This document shows positions 7,353-15,740 of a stretch of DNA of 34,799 bases, piece by piece. How positions within the stretch are numbered: position 1 is the first letter of the stretch; each line of letters opens with the position of its first letter. Source of the stretch: Bacillota bacterium (GTDB lineage: Bacteria; Bacillota; Clostridia; Christensenellales; Aristaeellaceae); the NCBI GenBank assembly GCA_030057655.1, contig JASGUQ010000025.1, positions 1-34,799 of the forward strand. Reading direction: 5' to 3'. Under the pieces are notes generated by a model. The model was not told the DNA's origin and ran no database searches. It saw nothing but the letters and a program-made list of their open reading frames with translations. Position numbers and translations under genes: made by a program.

Positions 7353-8597
7353 TTATCTGCCCAACTTGTATTCCCCAACCGCCTCATCCCGTCTGGTCAG
7401 CCATTTTCCGTTGGTAAAGTCAGGGATGGCGACAGGCAGGCTGCCCATGGCGATGGACTGTTCGGACAGCGTTGTGATGACCCGCCAGGTGACGGTGTCA
7501 TACACGTCAATCGGGAAGGCAGTACCCTGCTGGATGGCCTCAATGAAGGCGCGGAAGACCAGGTAATCCATACCGCCATGGCCGCCGCGGGTGCCAAAAT
7601 CTAGGTAGTCCTTCCAAAGATCGGATCTGTATTCCTCCATATAAGCGGTGTCTTTTTCCCATTCATGCGTCCAGTGATCCGGGTTGACCGGGCTTCTGCC
7701 GTCAATGTAGATGGAGCGGTTGTCCTCCATCCAGATGCCCTTGGTGCCCTGGATGCGCCCGCCCCTTGAATAAGGACGGGGCAGGGTGCAGTCATGGGTC
7801 AGAACGATGGTCTCGCCGTTCGCGCACATGATCTGGGTCACAACCACATCCCCCTGGTTGACCTGATGGTTGGCCAGTTCAGGCTTGTCCTGGCGGTGTT
7901 CTTTCATCCAGGCGGAAAGGCCGGCGGCTTTGGAGGACATGGACGTCAGGTAAAGCATGCGGTTGCCATAGTTGATGTCAAGATACCGGGCAATGGGCCC
8001 CAATTCATGGGTGGGATATAGCTCAGCGTTGCGCGTCAGAAAGTGGTGCTGGCGGTAATGGCGGATGATATCCCCCTTGCCGACCTCCTCCCGCAGGTCA
8101 TGCTCATAAGCGCCCCTGACATGGACAAGTTCGCCAAAAACGCCCTGGCGCACCATGTTCAAAAGGGTCAGTTCCTCCTCGCCATAGCAGCAGTTTTCCA
8201 GCATCATGACAGGAACCTGATAAGTCTCGCTGGCGTTGACCAAGTCCCAGCACTCCTGAACAGAGGAGGAGCCGCCCACCTCAAGCGCAGGCTTGATGCC
8301 ATTTTTGATCGCCTTGATGGCCAAAGGAAAATGCGTCTCCCAGCTGGTCATGATAACGACTGCCTCAATGTCCTTTCTGTTCAGGACATCATCCGCGCTT
8401 TCACTGGCAAAAGGGGCGGGACGCCCCACCTGCTTCAGGTGATCAAGCGCGCGCTGCACACGGTCGGGGTAATTGTCGGATATCGCCTTGATGACCACAT
8501 CCTCCATGCTGGCCAGCAATTTCATCTGTTCGTATCCGCGATGGCCCAGACCAATCACGCCAAGGTTGACCTTCCTGCCAAAAGTGCCCAATTTCAT
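7353..8597 (-). CDS. Gfo/Idh/MocA family protein, GH109-like
   Basis: An NAD(P)-binding protein of 414 residues. The Rossmann glycine motif is GVIGLGHRG near residue 16. The C-terminal part has PTHELGPIARYLDI, LTSMSSKAAG and LTHDCTLPRPYSRGGRIQGTKG. From memory of the family, these resemble the GH109 signatures (PTHGLGP, QHDVTSPRPYSR, GTKG) of NAD-dependent alpha-N-acetylgalactosaminidases. It could therefore be a glycosidase using transient C3 oxidation rather than a simple dehydrogenase. There is no signal peptide, so it is cytosolic, unlike many characterised GH109 enzymes. The Shine-Dalgarno (AAGGAT, 10 bases upstream) is weak. It lies 32 bases downstream of malic enzyme and shares its terminator, so the two are likely co-transcribed. 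The substrate is unknown. Confidence 0.8.
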   Translation of the reverse strand: MKLGTFGRKVNLGVIGLGHRGYEQMKLLASMEDVVIKAISDNYPDRVQRALDHLKQVGRPAPFASESADDVLNRKDIEAVVIMTSWETHFPLAIKAIKNGIKPALEVGGSSSVQECWDLVNASETYQVPVMMLENCCYGEEELTLLNMVRQGVFGELVHVRGAYEHDLREEVGKGDIIRHYRQHHFLTRNAELYPTHELGPIARYLDINYGNRMLYLTSMSSKAAGLSAWMKEHRQDKPELANHQVNQGDVVVTQIMCANGETIVLTHDCTLPRPYSRGGRIQGTKGIWMEDNRSIYIDGRSPVNPDHWTHEWEKDTAYMEEYRSDLWKDYLDFGTRGGHGGMDYLVFRAFIEAIQQGTAFPIDVYDTVTWRVITTLSEQSIAMGSLPVAIPDFTNGKWLTRRDEAVGEYKLGR

Positions 8598-8629
8598 CTT
8601 TTTTAATATCCTTCTTTATTTAATGCTGT

Positions 8630-9805
8630 TTATTTGCGCGCTACGCCGCTGTCCCTGGCTGCCTGAGCAACCGCCTCCGCAACCGCCTTGCCGACACGCT
8701 TGTCAAAAGCGTGCGGGATAATATAGGAAGCGCTGAGCTCTTTGTCATCAATGAGCCCGGCAATGGCCCGGCTGGCAGCCAGGTGCATCGCTTCATTGAT
8801 CCTGGAGGCGCGGACATCCAAAGCGCCCCTGAAAATACCGGGAAAAGCCAGAACATTGTTGATCTGGTTGTCATAATCGCTGCGCCCTGTGCCCACGACG
8901 GCCGCTCCGCCTGCAAGGGCCTCATCCGGGAAGATCTCCGGCACGGGATTAGCCATGGGAAAGAGGATGGCGCCCTGATTCATGCTTTGAACCATCTCTT
9001 TGGTGACAAGGCCCGGCCCTGAAACGCCCATGAAGACATCGGCGCCCTGCATGGCGTCCGCGAGGCTGCCCGACTTGCGCTCGGGGTTGATGATCTTGCA
9101 CAATTCCGCCTGATCAGGCGCCAGATCGCCTCTGCCGTCATACAGGATGCCCTTGCGGTTGAGCAGGTACATGGAAGGGCCCGCGCCCATGTTTAGCAAG
9201 TGTTTCGCGATCGCGATACCGGCCGCGCCGGCGCCTGAAATGACGATCTTGACCTCGTCTATTTTCTTATTGACCACCTTGAGCGCGTTGATGAGGGCGG
9301 CGCCGGCGACGATCGCGGTGCCATGCTGGTCGTCATGGAAGATGGGGATGTCGCAGAGCTCCTGCAAGCGCTTCTCGATCTCAAAGCAGCGGGGCGCTGC
9401 GATGTCTTCCAGGTTGATGCCGCCAAAGGAGCCGGAAAGCAGGTAGACCGTGCGCACGATTTCGTCCACGTCCTTGGTTTTCAGGCACAGCGGGAATGCG
9501 TCCACATCACCAAAGGCTTTGAACAGGCAGCATTTTCCCTCCATCACGGGCATCCCGGCCTCAGGCCCGATGTCCCCAAGGCCAAGAACCGCCGTGCCAT
9601 CCGTAACAACAGCGACCAGGTTGTGCCGGCGGGTCAGATCAAAGGACAGGCTGGTGTCCTTCTGGATTTCAAGGCAGGGCGCCGCGACGCCCGGCGTATA
9701 CGCCAGGGTGAGGTCCTCCGCGTTGTTGACGGGAACCTTGGAAACCACTTCGATCTTCCCGGCCCACTCGTAATGCTTGCGCAAAGATTCCTGCTGCCTA
9801 TCCAC
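8630..9805 (-). CDS. NAD(P)-dependent malic enzyme
   Basis: Oxidative decarboxylation of malate to pyruvate and CO2. The 391-residue length fits the short bacterial type without a phosphotransacetylase domain. Visible hallmarks are LAYTPGVAAPC with the catalytic Tyr, GKCCLFKAFGDVDAFPLCL with the catalytic Lys, the metal-binding DDQHGTA region, and the NAD-binding GAGAAGIA motif. The start is taken as GTG at 9805 because GGGAGGG lies seven bases upstream. The frame continues upstream to 9871, but nothing there has a ribosome binding site and that stretch would cover the likely promoter. It is the first gene of a two-gene unit with the GH109-like gene. It may supply pyruvate or NAD(P)H, though the pairing with a glycosidase-like gene is unexplained. 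Confidence 0.92.
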   Translation of the reverse strand: MDRQQESLRKHYEWAGKIEVVSKVPVNNAEDLTLAYTPGVAAPCLEIQKDTSLSFDLTRRHNLVAVVTDGTAVLGLGDIGPEAGMPVMEGKCCLFKAFGDVDAFPLCLKTKDVDEIVRTVYLLSGSFGGINLEDIAAPRCFEIEKRLQELCDIPIFHDDQHGTAIVAGAALINALKVVNKKIDEVKIVISGAGAAGIAIAKHLLNMGAGPSMYLLNRKGILYDGRGDLAPDQAELCKIINPERKSGSLADAMQGADVFMGVSGPGLVTKEMVQSMNQGAILFPMANPVPEIFPDEALAGGAAVVGTGRSDYDNQINNVLAFPGIFRGALDVRASRINEAMHLAASRAIAGLIDDKELSASYIIPHAFDKRVGKAVAEAVAQAARDSGVARK

Positions 9806-9842
9806 TGTATATCCCTCCCGTTTGTTTCGGTTTTCCATAGGA

Positions 9843-9871
9843 AAAGTAACACAGCAACTCCTGTGTGTCAA
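9843..9871 (-). promoter_or_regulatory. possible malic enzyme promoter with inverted repeat
   Basis: On the minus strand: TTGACA (9866-9871), then 17 bases and TACTTT (9843-9848, a poor -10). The inverted repeat ACACAG-N6-CTGTGT (9849-9866) occupies the spacer. The -35 is perfect and the -10 weak, which would suit an activated or tightly repressed promoter. Confidence 0.4.
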
Positions 9872-9926
9872 TGTAAATCAGGCCTGTGCATCCAATTTGA
9901 TTTGGCAATTAATATTTCTCTTTGTC

Positions 9927-9956
9927 TTGACAAACATTCGCTTCATGGTCTATATT
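9927..9956 (+). promoter_or_regulatory. promoter of the ketose operon
   Basis: TTGACA (9927-9932), an 18-base spacer and TATATT (9951-9956). This predicts a leader of about 120 bases before the first gene at 10086. Confidence 0.72.
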
Positions 9957-9999
9957 CACTTCAAGCATACAGGATTTTTATTGACGATGAACGGACGGG

Positions 10000-10023
10000 A
10001 ACAGACCTGGGGTTTTGTCTGTT
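10000..10023 (+). promoter_or_regulatory. inverted repeat in ketose operon leader
   Basis: AACAGAC (10000-10006) and GTCTGTT (10017-10023) form perfect 7-bp arms around 10 bases. It lies downstream of the predicted transcription start, so it could be an operator or an RNA hairpin. No T run follows. Confidence 0.4.
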
Positions 10024-10085
10024 TATATTAGAAAAACCTGTTTATGTTATTTGATATTTATATTAATAAAGGGATGAGGTGTGAT

Positions 10086-11639
10086 ATGTCGCAAAATGAA
10101 AATGTCAGCAAGCCCTACCTCCGGTTAAAAAACATCTCAAAAACCTTTCCTGGCGTCAAAGCGCTTCAAAACATCGACTTTGATGTCAGGCTTGGCGAGG
10201 TGCATGCTTTGATTGGGGAAAACGGAGCGGGTAAATCCACCCTGATCAAGATCCTGGCCGGCGTATACAAGCCGGATGCCGGCGGTATTCTGGAAGTGGA
10301 CGGGGTCGAATACCCGAGTTTGACCACGAAAGAATCCATGCACCACGGCATTATCGCCATCTACCAGGATTTTTCACTCTTCCCAACACTGAGCGTAAAG
10401 GAAAACATCGCTTTCTCTGAACAAATGGACAGCAAGGGCTGGCTCATGAACTGGCGCGAGGTTGAGAAAACCGCCAGGCAGGCGCTTGACAACCTGGGCG
10501 TCAAAGGCGACCTGAACATCAGGGCGAACATGCTCTCAACCGCCAAACAGCAGCTGGTCGCCATTGCCAGGGCCCTTGTGTATGACGCCAAGATCCTGAT
10601 CATGGACGAGCCCACCTCCGCCCTGTCAAGCGGTGAGGTGGACGCGCTGTTTCAGATTGTGAACAAACTGCGCGATCAGGGCATGGGGATCATCTTCATC
10701 AGCCACAAATTGGACGAATTGTTCCGCATCTCAGACCGCATGACAGTGCTGCGCGACGGGCTGAAGATCGCCACCGCGCCCAAATCCGAAATGACGCGCA
10801 AAAAGCTGATCTCCCTGATGGTCGGGCGCGAAGTGTCGGATGAAAGAATGCTTGGCGAGGGCGGAAGCGATGTGGTGCTGGAAGTGAAAAACATCTGTAA
10901 AAAAGGCAACTTTGAGGATGTGTCGTTCACCCTGAAAAAAGGAGAGATCCTGGGCATCACAGGCCTGGTCGGCGCCGGGCGCACCGAGACCATACAGGCT
11001 TTGTTTGGCTTAAACGAACCCGACAGCGGCGAAATCTGGCTGGAAGGCAAGAAGATTTCCCCGAAGTCGCCCGCGGAGGCTGAAAAGCTGGGCATCGCCT
11101 TTGTGCCGGAATCCCGTCAGACCGAAGGCCTGATCCTCCAGCAGAATGTGGAAAACAACATCACCCTGCCCATTCTGGAAAAATTCGCGAACAAATTGAT
11201 GCGCATTGACTTTAAAAAGCGGCGCACCCGCGCAGAGGAACTGATCAAACAGCTGGATGTTCGCCCCAACTACCCCCACATGGAAACCTCCAAACTCTCA
11301 GGCGGCAACCAGCAGAAGATCGTCATCGCCAAATGGCTGGCAACCAACCCCAAGATTCTGATTGTGGACGAGCCGACAAACGGGATCGACGTCGGCGCCA
11401 AAACAGAGATCCACAAACTGCTGCGTTCCCTGGCTGATCAGGGCATGGCGGTCATCATGGTGTCCTCGGAACTGCCTGAGATTCTGGCCGTGTCAGACAG
11501 GGTCTTGGTCATGCGGCAGGGGCGCGTATCCGCGATTGTCGATGGGGCAGACGCCGATCAGGAACTGCTGATGAGCCACTCGGTGCAGGGCGGGCTTCAC
11601 GGGCATGACAAGAAAGGACAGGAGGCGCACCATGAGTAA
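10086..11639 (+). CDS. sugar ABC transporter ATP-binding protein (RbsA/MglA type)
   Basis: Energises uptake of a monosaccharide through the two downstream RbsC-type permeases (CUT2 class). It has 517 residues with two fused ABC domains. The first has Walker A GENGAGKST (44-52), signature STAKQQLVAIARAL and Walker B ILIMDEPTSAL. The second has the usual degenerate Walker A (GLVGAGRTE), a full LSGGNQQK signature and Walker B ILIVDEPTNGID. Only one site is therefore likely to hydrolyse ATP efficiently, as in RbsA relatives. The ATG at 10086 is preferred over in-frame starts at 10044 and 10074 because GAGGTG lies just upstream. Its end overlaps the next gene by eight bases. It is the first gene of a seven-gene ketose operon. 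Confidence 0.92.
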   Translation: MSQNENVSKPYLRLKNISKTFPGVKALQNIDFDVRLGEVHALIGENGAGKSTLIKILAGVYKPDAGGILEVDGVEYPSLTTKESMHHGIIAIYQDFSLFPTLSVKENIAFSEQMDSKGWLMNWREVEKTARQALDNLGVKGDLNIRANMLSTAKQQLVAIARALVYDAKILIMDEPTSALSSGEVDALFQIVNKLRDQGMGIIFISHKLDELFRISDRMTVLRDGLKIATAPKSEMTRKKLISLMVGREVSDERMLGEGGSDVVLEVKNICKKGNFEDVSFTLKKGEILGITGLVGAGRTETIQALFGLNEPDSGEIWLEGKKISPKSPAEAEKLGIAFVPESRQTEGLILQQNVENNITLPILEKFANKLMRIDFKKRRTRAEELIKQLDVRPNYPHMETSKLSGGNQQKIVIAKWLATNPKILIVDEPTNGIDVGAKTEIHKLLRSLADQGMAVIMVSSELPEILAVSDRVLVMRQGRVSAIVDGADADQELLMSHSVQGGLHGHDKKGQEAHHE

Positions 11640-12654
11640 TCGTGTTAAACAAATACTCAAAGCCAGAGAAGCATCCATTGTCATCATGCTGGCCGTGGTC
11701 ATGGTTGTGGCCTTCCTGATGAACAACACTTTTCTGTCCTTTGAAAACCAGATGGACGTTATCAAGTCCAACGCTGTCCTGGGCATCGCCGCCATGGGCA
11801 TGCTGGTGGTCATCCTGACAGGCGGCATTGACATTTCAATCGGCGGCCAGCTGGCGCTGGTGACCGTGCTGACAGGGCAATTGATGAAAGAAACCGGGTT
11901 TGACAACCTGATCGTGATCTACCTGCTGGGCATCGTGATCGGCGGCCTGATCGGACTGCTCAACGGCCTGATGATATCCCACCTCAGCCTGCCGCCCATC
12001 ATTGCGACGCTGGGCATGAACACCATCATCAACGGCTTCCTCAAGTATTACACCAACGGCGCCTGGATCAACCAGCTCCCTCAGAAGATCATCGATTTTG
12101 GCATGATCAAGCTGTTCTCTAAGCCGGGCGAGGTTGGGGGCCAGGTCGGCGTTCCAATTCAGTTTATACTCTTCCTGGTCGCGATGATCCTGACCTGGTT
12201 CATGCTCAGATGGACAAAATTGGGACGCTCTATCATGGCCATGGGCGGCAACAGGGTCTCCGCTGAGCGCGTCGGCCTCAACAACAAGAACCTGACCACC
12301 TTCGCCTATGTCTTCTCCGGCATGATGGCGGGCTTAGCGGCCATTACCTATACCTCCATCATGAAATCCGTTGACCCCAACGCCTTTATCGGCTATGAGA
12401 TGAATGTCATCGGCGCGGTGGTTCTGGGCGGCGCGCTGCTGTCAGGCGGTTCAGGCTCAGTGCTTGGAACCTTTCTGGGTGTGATGATGTTCGCCTACAT
12501 CTCAAACGGCCTGACGCTGGCAAGGATTTCAACCTACTGGCAATCCATTATCGTTGGCATCATCATTCTGCTGGTTGTCAGTTTTGATATGGTAAAACTT
12601 CATCGCGAGACGAAACGGATGACCAAAGTGGACATTGTCCCGATCGGTGATTGA
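11632..12654 (+). CDS. sugar ABC transporter permease (RbsC-like), first
   Basis: Integral membrane subunit of the CUT2 importer, 340 residues with many hydrophobic helices. It carries the family motif LTGGIDISIGG near residue 68 and the conserved GGxxxSGGSGSVLGTFLGV segment near residue 275. The ATG at 11632 is preceded by GGAGG and overlaps the ATPase stop, which suggests translational coupling. The next permease starts 11 bases after its stop. Two different permease genes suggest a heteromeric channel, as in the Lsr and rhamnose transporters. Confidence 0.9.
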   Translation: MSNRVKQILKAREASIVIMLAVVMVVAFLMNNTFLSFENQMDVIKSNAVLGIAAMGMLVVILTGGIDISIGGQLALVTVLTGQLMKETGFDNLIVIYLLGIVIGGLIGLLNGLMISHLSLPPIIATLGMNTIINGFLKYYTNGAWINQLPQKIIDFGMIKLFSKPGEVGGQVGVPIQFILFLVAMILTWFMLRWTKLGRSIMAMGGNRVSAERVGLNNKNLTTFAYVFSGMMAGLAAITYTSIMKSVDPNAFIGYEMNVIGAVVLGGALLSGGSGSVLGTFLGVMMFAYISNGLTLARISTYWQSIIVGIIILLVVSFDMVKLHRETKRMTKVDIVPIGD

Positions 12655-12665
12655 GAGGAGCGCAT

Positions 12666-13691
12666 ATGGAAAAGGTAAATAACAATCCCCCGACCATCGG
12701 GGACAGGGTGATACAGGGAATTCGCAAAGACCCCAGAATGGTTTTCCTGGCGCTGGTTCTGATAGGGCTGATCGTGCTGATGAGTATATTGGCGCCAGGG
12801 CGTTTCCTGACGGTACGCAACTTTAAAAACATGGGTTTCCAGATGGCTGAGTTTGGCATTCTGGCGATCGGCATGTCAGTGGTCATCATGACAGGCGGCA
12901 TCAACCTGTCACTTGTCAGCTCCTCCATGCTGGGCGCGATCGTGGGCGCTTACCTGATGCGCGCCCTGAACCAGGCCGGAACCATGTCTGACTGGAGCAT
13001 TATCCTGATCGGCATCGCGTCAATCCTGACGGTGTCTGTTCTGTGCGGGTTGGTCAACGGCTTCTTTGTGGCTTATGTCGGGGTCGTCCCGATGCTGGTC
13101 ACCCTGGGAACCCAAACAGTGTTCAACGGCATTTCCCTGAACATCACAAGAGGATCGGGCATTTCCGGGTTTCCAAAGGTCTTTCAGAAGATTGGTTCGG
13201 GAACGCTGTTTGACATCCCGTATACCTTGCTGATTTATATCGTGGTAATCCTGATCGCCTGGTACCTGGTTCAGAAAACGCCCTGGGGCGTGCATGTGTA
13301 CATGGTGGGCGGCAACGAGAAAGCAACCCGTTATTCCGGCGTCAACACCAAGAAGGTGCTGACCCTGGTGTATGTGTTCTCGGCCGTTATGGCGGGCATT
13401 GCCGGCATTCTGATGATCTCCAGGTACAATTCCGCCAAAGCCGACTACGGCTCAAGCTATACCATGATGGCGATTGCCGCAACAGTGCTGGGCGGAACGG
13501 ACATCAACGGCGGCAGCGGCAAGGTCTGGGGCACGGTGATGGCAGTTCTGATCCTGCAGGTTCTGTCCTCCGGCTTTAACATCATCGGCATTAACCGCAA
13601 CATCACCGACATTGTGACCGGGCTGATCCTGATCGCCGTCCTGTCCATCAACCATTTCACGTCCAAGGAAAAGATCAGGAAATCCAAGTGA
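12666..13691 (+). CDS. sugar ABC transporter permease (RbsC-like), second
   Basis: Second membrane subunit of the same importer, 341 residues. MTGGINLSLVSSSM is the family motif and LGGTDINGGSGKVWGTVMAV is the conserved C-terminal loop. A hydrophilic, positively charged N-terminal stretch of about 30 residues precedes the first helix. The start is the ATG at 12666, with GAGGAG five bases upstream. It is followed by an 83-base gap with a weak 8-bp hairpin (13700-13707 with 13724-13731) before the binding-protein gene. Confidence 0.9.
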   Translation: MEKVNNNPPTIGDRVIQGIRKDPRMVFLALVLIGLIVLMSILAPGRFLTVRNFKNMGFQMAEFGILAIGMSVVIMTGGINLSLVSSSMLGAIVGAYLMRALNQAGTMSDWSIILIGIASILTVSVLCGLVNGFFVAYVGVVPMLVTLGTQTVFNGISLNITRGSGISGFPKVFQKIGSGTLFDIPYTLLIYIVVILIAWYLVQKTPWGVHVYMVGGNEKATRYSGVNTKKVLTLVYVFSAVMAGIAGILMISRYNSAKADYGSSYTMMAIAATVLGGTDINGGSGKVWGTVMAVLILQVLSSGFNIIGINRNITDIVTGLILIAVLSINHFTSKEKIRKSK

Positions 13692-13774
13692 GCAGCTGGG
13701 CGGAGGGGGAACCGGGCAGTAAACCTTCCGCTGGATAAACCAAATACGACAAATATAAAAAGGAGAAACAAAAC

Positions 13775-14749
13775 ATGAAAAAATTAACCGCGGTATTCCT
13801 GGCGCTGATGCTGATTTTGGCCGGCGTATCCGCCATGGCCGAGACCATCGTTGTTATGCCCAAACTGGTTGGTATCCCCTATTTCAACGCTTCTGAAACA
13901 GGCGCGATTGAAGCCGGCAAGGAGCTTGGCATTGAAGTCATCTACACCGGCCCCACCACTGGCGACGCCGCCCAGCAGGTGACCATGATTGAAGACCTGC
14001 TCATCAAGGGCATTGACGCCCTGGCCATCGCCCCCAACGACCCGGACGCCGTCTCCCCCGCGCTGCAAAAAGCGATCGCGGATAACGTGCTGGTGGTTGA
14101 CTGGGACACCCCCGCGAGCGGCGATGACGTGAAATACTCCATCCACCAGATCGACGACAAGAAATTTGGCGAACTCATCTGGGACAAACTGGTTGAAGCC
14201 ATGGGCACCGACGAAGGCGAATACGCCATCGTGACCGGTTACCTGACCGCCGCCAACCTGAACACCTGGATCAAATACGGCACAGAGTATGCCGCGGCCA
14301 AGTATCCGAACCTGAAGCTGGTCACAGACCCCGTCGCTTCTGACGAGTCTGCCCAGGAAGCCTATACCCAGACCCTGGCCCTCCTTGGCGCGTATCCGAA
14401 CCTGAAGGGCATTGTCGGCATCTCCACCCCCGCCCCCATCGGCGCCGCCATGGCCGTTCAGGAAAAGGGCCTGCAGGACAAGGTGGCCGTGGTCGGCTCC
14501 TCCCTGCCCAAGGACTCTTCCCCCTACCTGAAGGATGGCTCTCTGGACTTTGGCATCCTGTGGGATCCCGGCAAACTGGGCAAGCTGACCGTGTACATCG
14601 CCCACTATGAGCTCAACGGCACCCCCATCACCGACGGCATGGAGATCCCCGGCGTTGGCCCCATCACGCTTTGGGAAGATGGCAAGACCATCATCATGGG
14701 CGATCCTTCCGTCTGGACCGCTGAGAACGCGGATCAGTTCGACTTCTAA
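13775..14749 (+). CDS. sugar ABC transporter substrate-binding protein (RhaS/LsrB-like)
   Basis: Extracytoplasmic sugar-binding protein of the periplasmic-binding-protein 1 type (peripla_BP_4), 324 residues. A signal peptide (MKKLTAVFLALMLILAGVSAMA) is followed by mature ETIVVMPKLVGIPYFNASETG. The body has the family's TTGDAAQQVTMIEDLLIKGIDALAIAPNDPDAV and similarity to rhamnose and AI-2 binding proteins. The signal peptide has no lipobox cysteine, which is unusual for a binding protein in a single-membrane bacterium. The ribosome binding site is AAGGAG. Codon use is strongly biased (many GCC, CTG, ATC), consistent with high expression. A strong hairpin without a T run follows the gene and could protect its mRNA. 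The ligand is unknown; operon context suggests a ketose or pentose. Confidence 0.9.
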   Translation: MKKLTAVFLALMLILAGVSAMAETIVVMPKLVGIPYFNASETGAIEAGKELGIEVIYTGPTTGDAAQQVTMIEDLLIKGIDALAIAPNDPDAVSPALQKAIADNVLVVDWDTPASGDDVKYSIHQIDDKKFGELIWDKLVEAMGTDEGEYAIVTGYLTAANLNTWIKYGTEYAAAKYPNLKLVTDPVASDESAQEAYTQTLALLGAYPNLKGIVGISTPAPIGAAMAVQEKGLQDKVAVVGSSLPKDSSPYLKDGSLDFGILWDPGKLGKLTVYIAHYELNGTPITDGMEIPGVGPITLWEDGKTIIMGDPSVWTAENADQFDF

Positions 14750-14771
14750 GATTTGATTTAAATTTCCCTTT

Positions 14772-14810
14772 GCGACGCGTATGCGATTCTGCCCATCGCG
14801 TACGCGTCGC
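14772..14810 (+). promoter_or_regulatory. strong intercistronic stem-loop after the binding-protein gene
   Basis: Sixteen-bp stem (14772-14787 with 14795-14810, one G-T wobble) and a seven-base loop. No T run follows, so it is not a classic terminator. It sits between the binding-protein gene and the epimerase gene and likely stabilises the upstream mRNA or lowers downstream expression. Confidence 0.8.
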
Positions 14811-14846
14811 CCTTATATGATCATCATCAACTTCGAGGAGGCCAAA

Positions 14847-15719
14847 ATGAAATACGGCATTTACTACGCGTACTGGGAGCAAAACTGGTCGGCTGATTAC
14901 CTGCCCTATATTGAGAAAGTCGCAAAATTGGGTTTTGACTGCCTGGAGATCGCTTGCACGCCGCTGCCGGGTTACAGCACGGAGCAGCTTAAGGAGCTCA
15001 GGCGCGCGGCCAAAGCGAACGGCATTTTCCTAACCGCCGGGCACGGCCCCTCGGCCACACAAAACCTGGCCAGCAAGGAAGAAGCGGTGGTCAAAAACGC
15101 GAAAGCCTTCTACACTGATCTGTTAAAGCGCCTGGAGATCCTGGACATCCATACCATCGGCGGGGGCATCTACAGCTATTGGCCGGTGGATTATTCAAAG
15201 GACATCGATAAAGAAAGCGACTGGGGCAGGAGCGTCAAAAATGTGCGTGAAGTGGGCAAGGTCGCGCAGGACTGCGGAGTTGATTACTGCCTGGAAGTCC
15301 TGAACCGTTTTGAAGGCTATCTGCTGAACACCGCGGAAGAAGGCGTCAAATTTGTGGAGCAGGTAGATTGCCCCGCGGTGAAACTGCACCTGGACACCTT
15401 CCACATGAACATTGAGGAAGACAGCATGGGCGGCGCCATCAGGACTGCCGGCAAGCATTTGGGGCACTTCCATACGGGTGAAGCAAACCGACGCGTGCCC
15501 GGCAAGGGGCGCATCCCGTGGCATGAGATCGCCTGCGCGCTCAAAGACATCGGGTATGACGGGAATGTGGTCATGGAGCCTTTTGTGAACATGGGCGGCC
15601 AGGTGGGCAAGGACATCAAAATCTGGCGCAAAATGAATGAAGACCCGAGCATCGAAGTGATGGATGAGGACGCGAAAAACTCCGTGCGCTTCCTGCGCTA
15701 TGTCTTTGAAGGAAAATAA
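14847..15719 (+). CDS. D-psicose/D-tagatose 3-epimerase family ketose 3-epimerase
   Basis: Reversible C3 epimerisation of free ketoses: D-fructose/D-psicose for the hexoses, and L-ribulose/L-xylulose for pentoses in related enzymes. The 290 residues start MKYGIYYAYWEQNW and resemble the Clostridium cellulolyticum D-psicose 3-epimerase throughout, by memory of that sequence. The four metal ligands fall at E150, D183, H209 and E244, the same numbers as in that enzyme. LEVLNRFEGYLLNTAEEG and DTFHMNIEEDS are intact. The start at 14847 is set by GAGGAGG; the in-frame extension to 14781 would start inside the hairpin. It is followed 21 bases later by the LyxK-like kinase. Family specificity is broad, so the true substrate depends on the kinase and UlaE-like partners. 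Confidence 0.92.
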   Translation: MKYGIYYAYWEQNWSADYLPYIEKVAKLGFDCLEIACTPLPGYSTEQLKELRRAAKANGIFLTAGHGPSATQNLASKEEAVVKNAKAFYTDLLKRLEILDIHTIGGGIYSYWPVDYSKDIDKESDWGRSVKNVREVGKVAQDCGVDYCLEVLNRFEGYLLNTAEEGVKFVEQVDCPAVKLHLDTFHMNIEEDSMGGAIRTAGKHLGHFHTGEANRRVPGKGRIPWHEIACALKDIGYDGNVVMEPFVNMGGQVGKDIKIWRKMNEDPSIEVMDEDAKNSVRFLRYVFEGK

Positions 15720-15740
15720 ATCAACTATGGGAGGGGAAAC

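Noticed and set aside
10560-10600. Defective first ABC domain because of STAKQQ in place of LSGGQ
   Set aside because: Variants such as S-x-A-K/E-QQLV in the first domain are common in RbsA-type ATPases, so this is not taken as loss of function.
13784-14605. Minus-strand open frame (273 codons) across the binding-protein gene
   Set aside because: Antisense shadow of a highly codon-biased gene; repetitive Gly/Val/Asp composition and no start signal.
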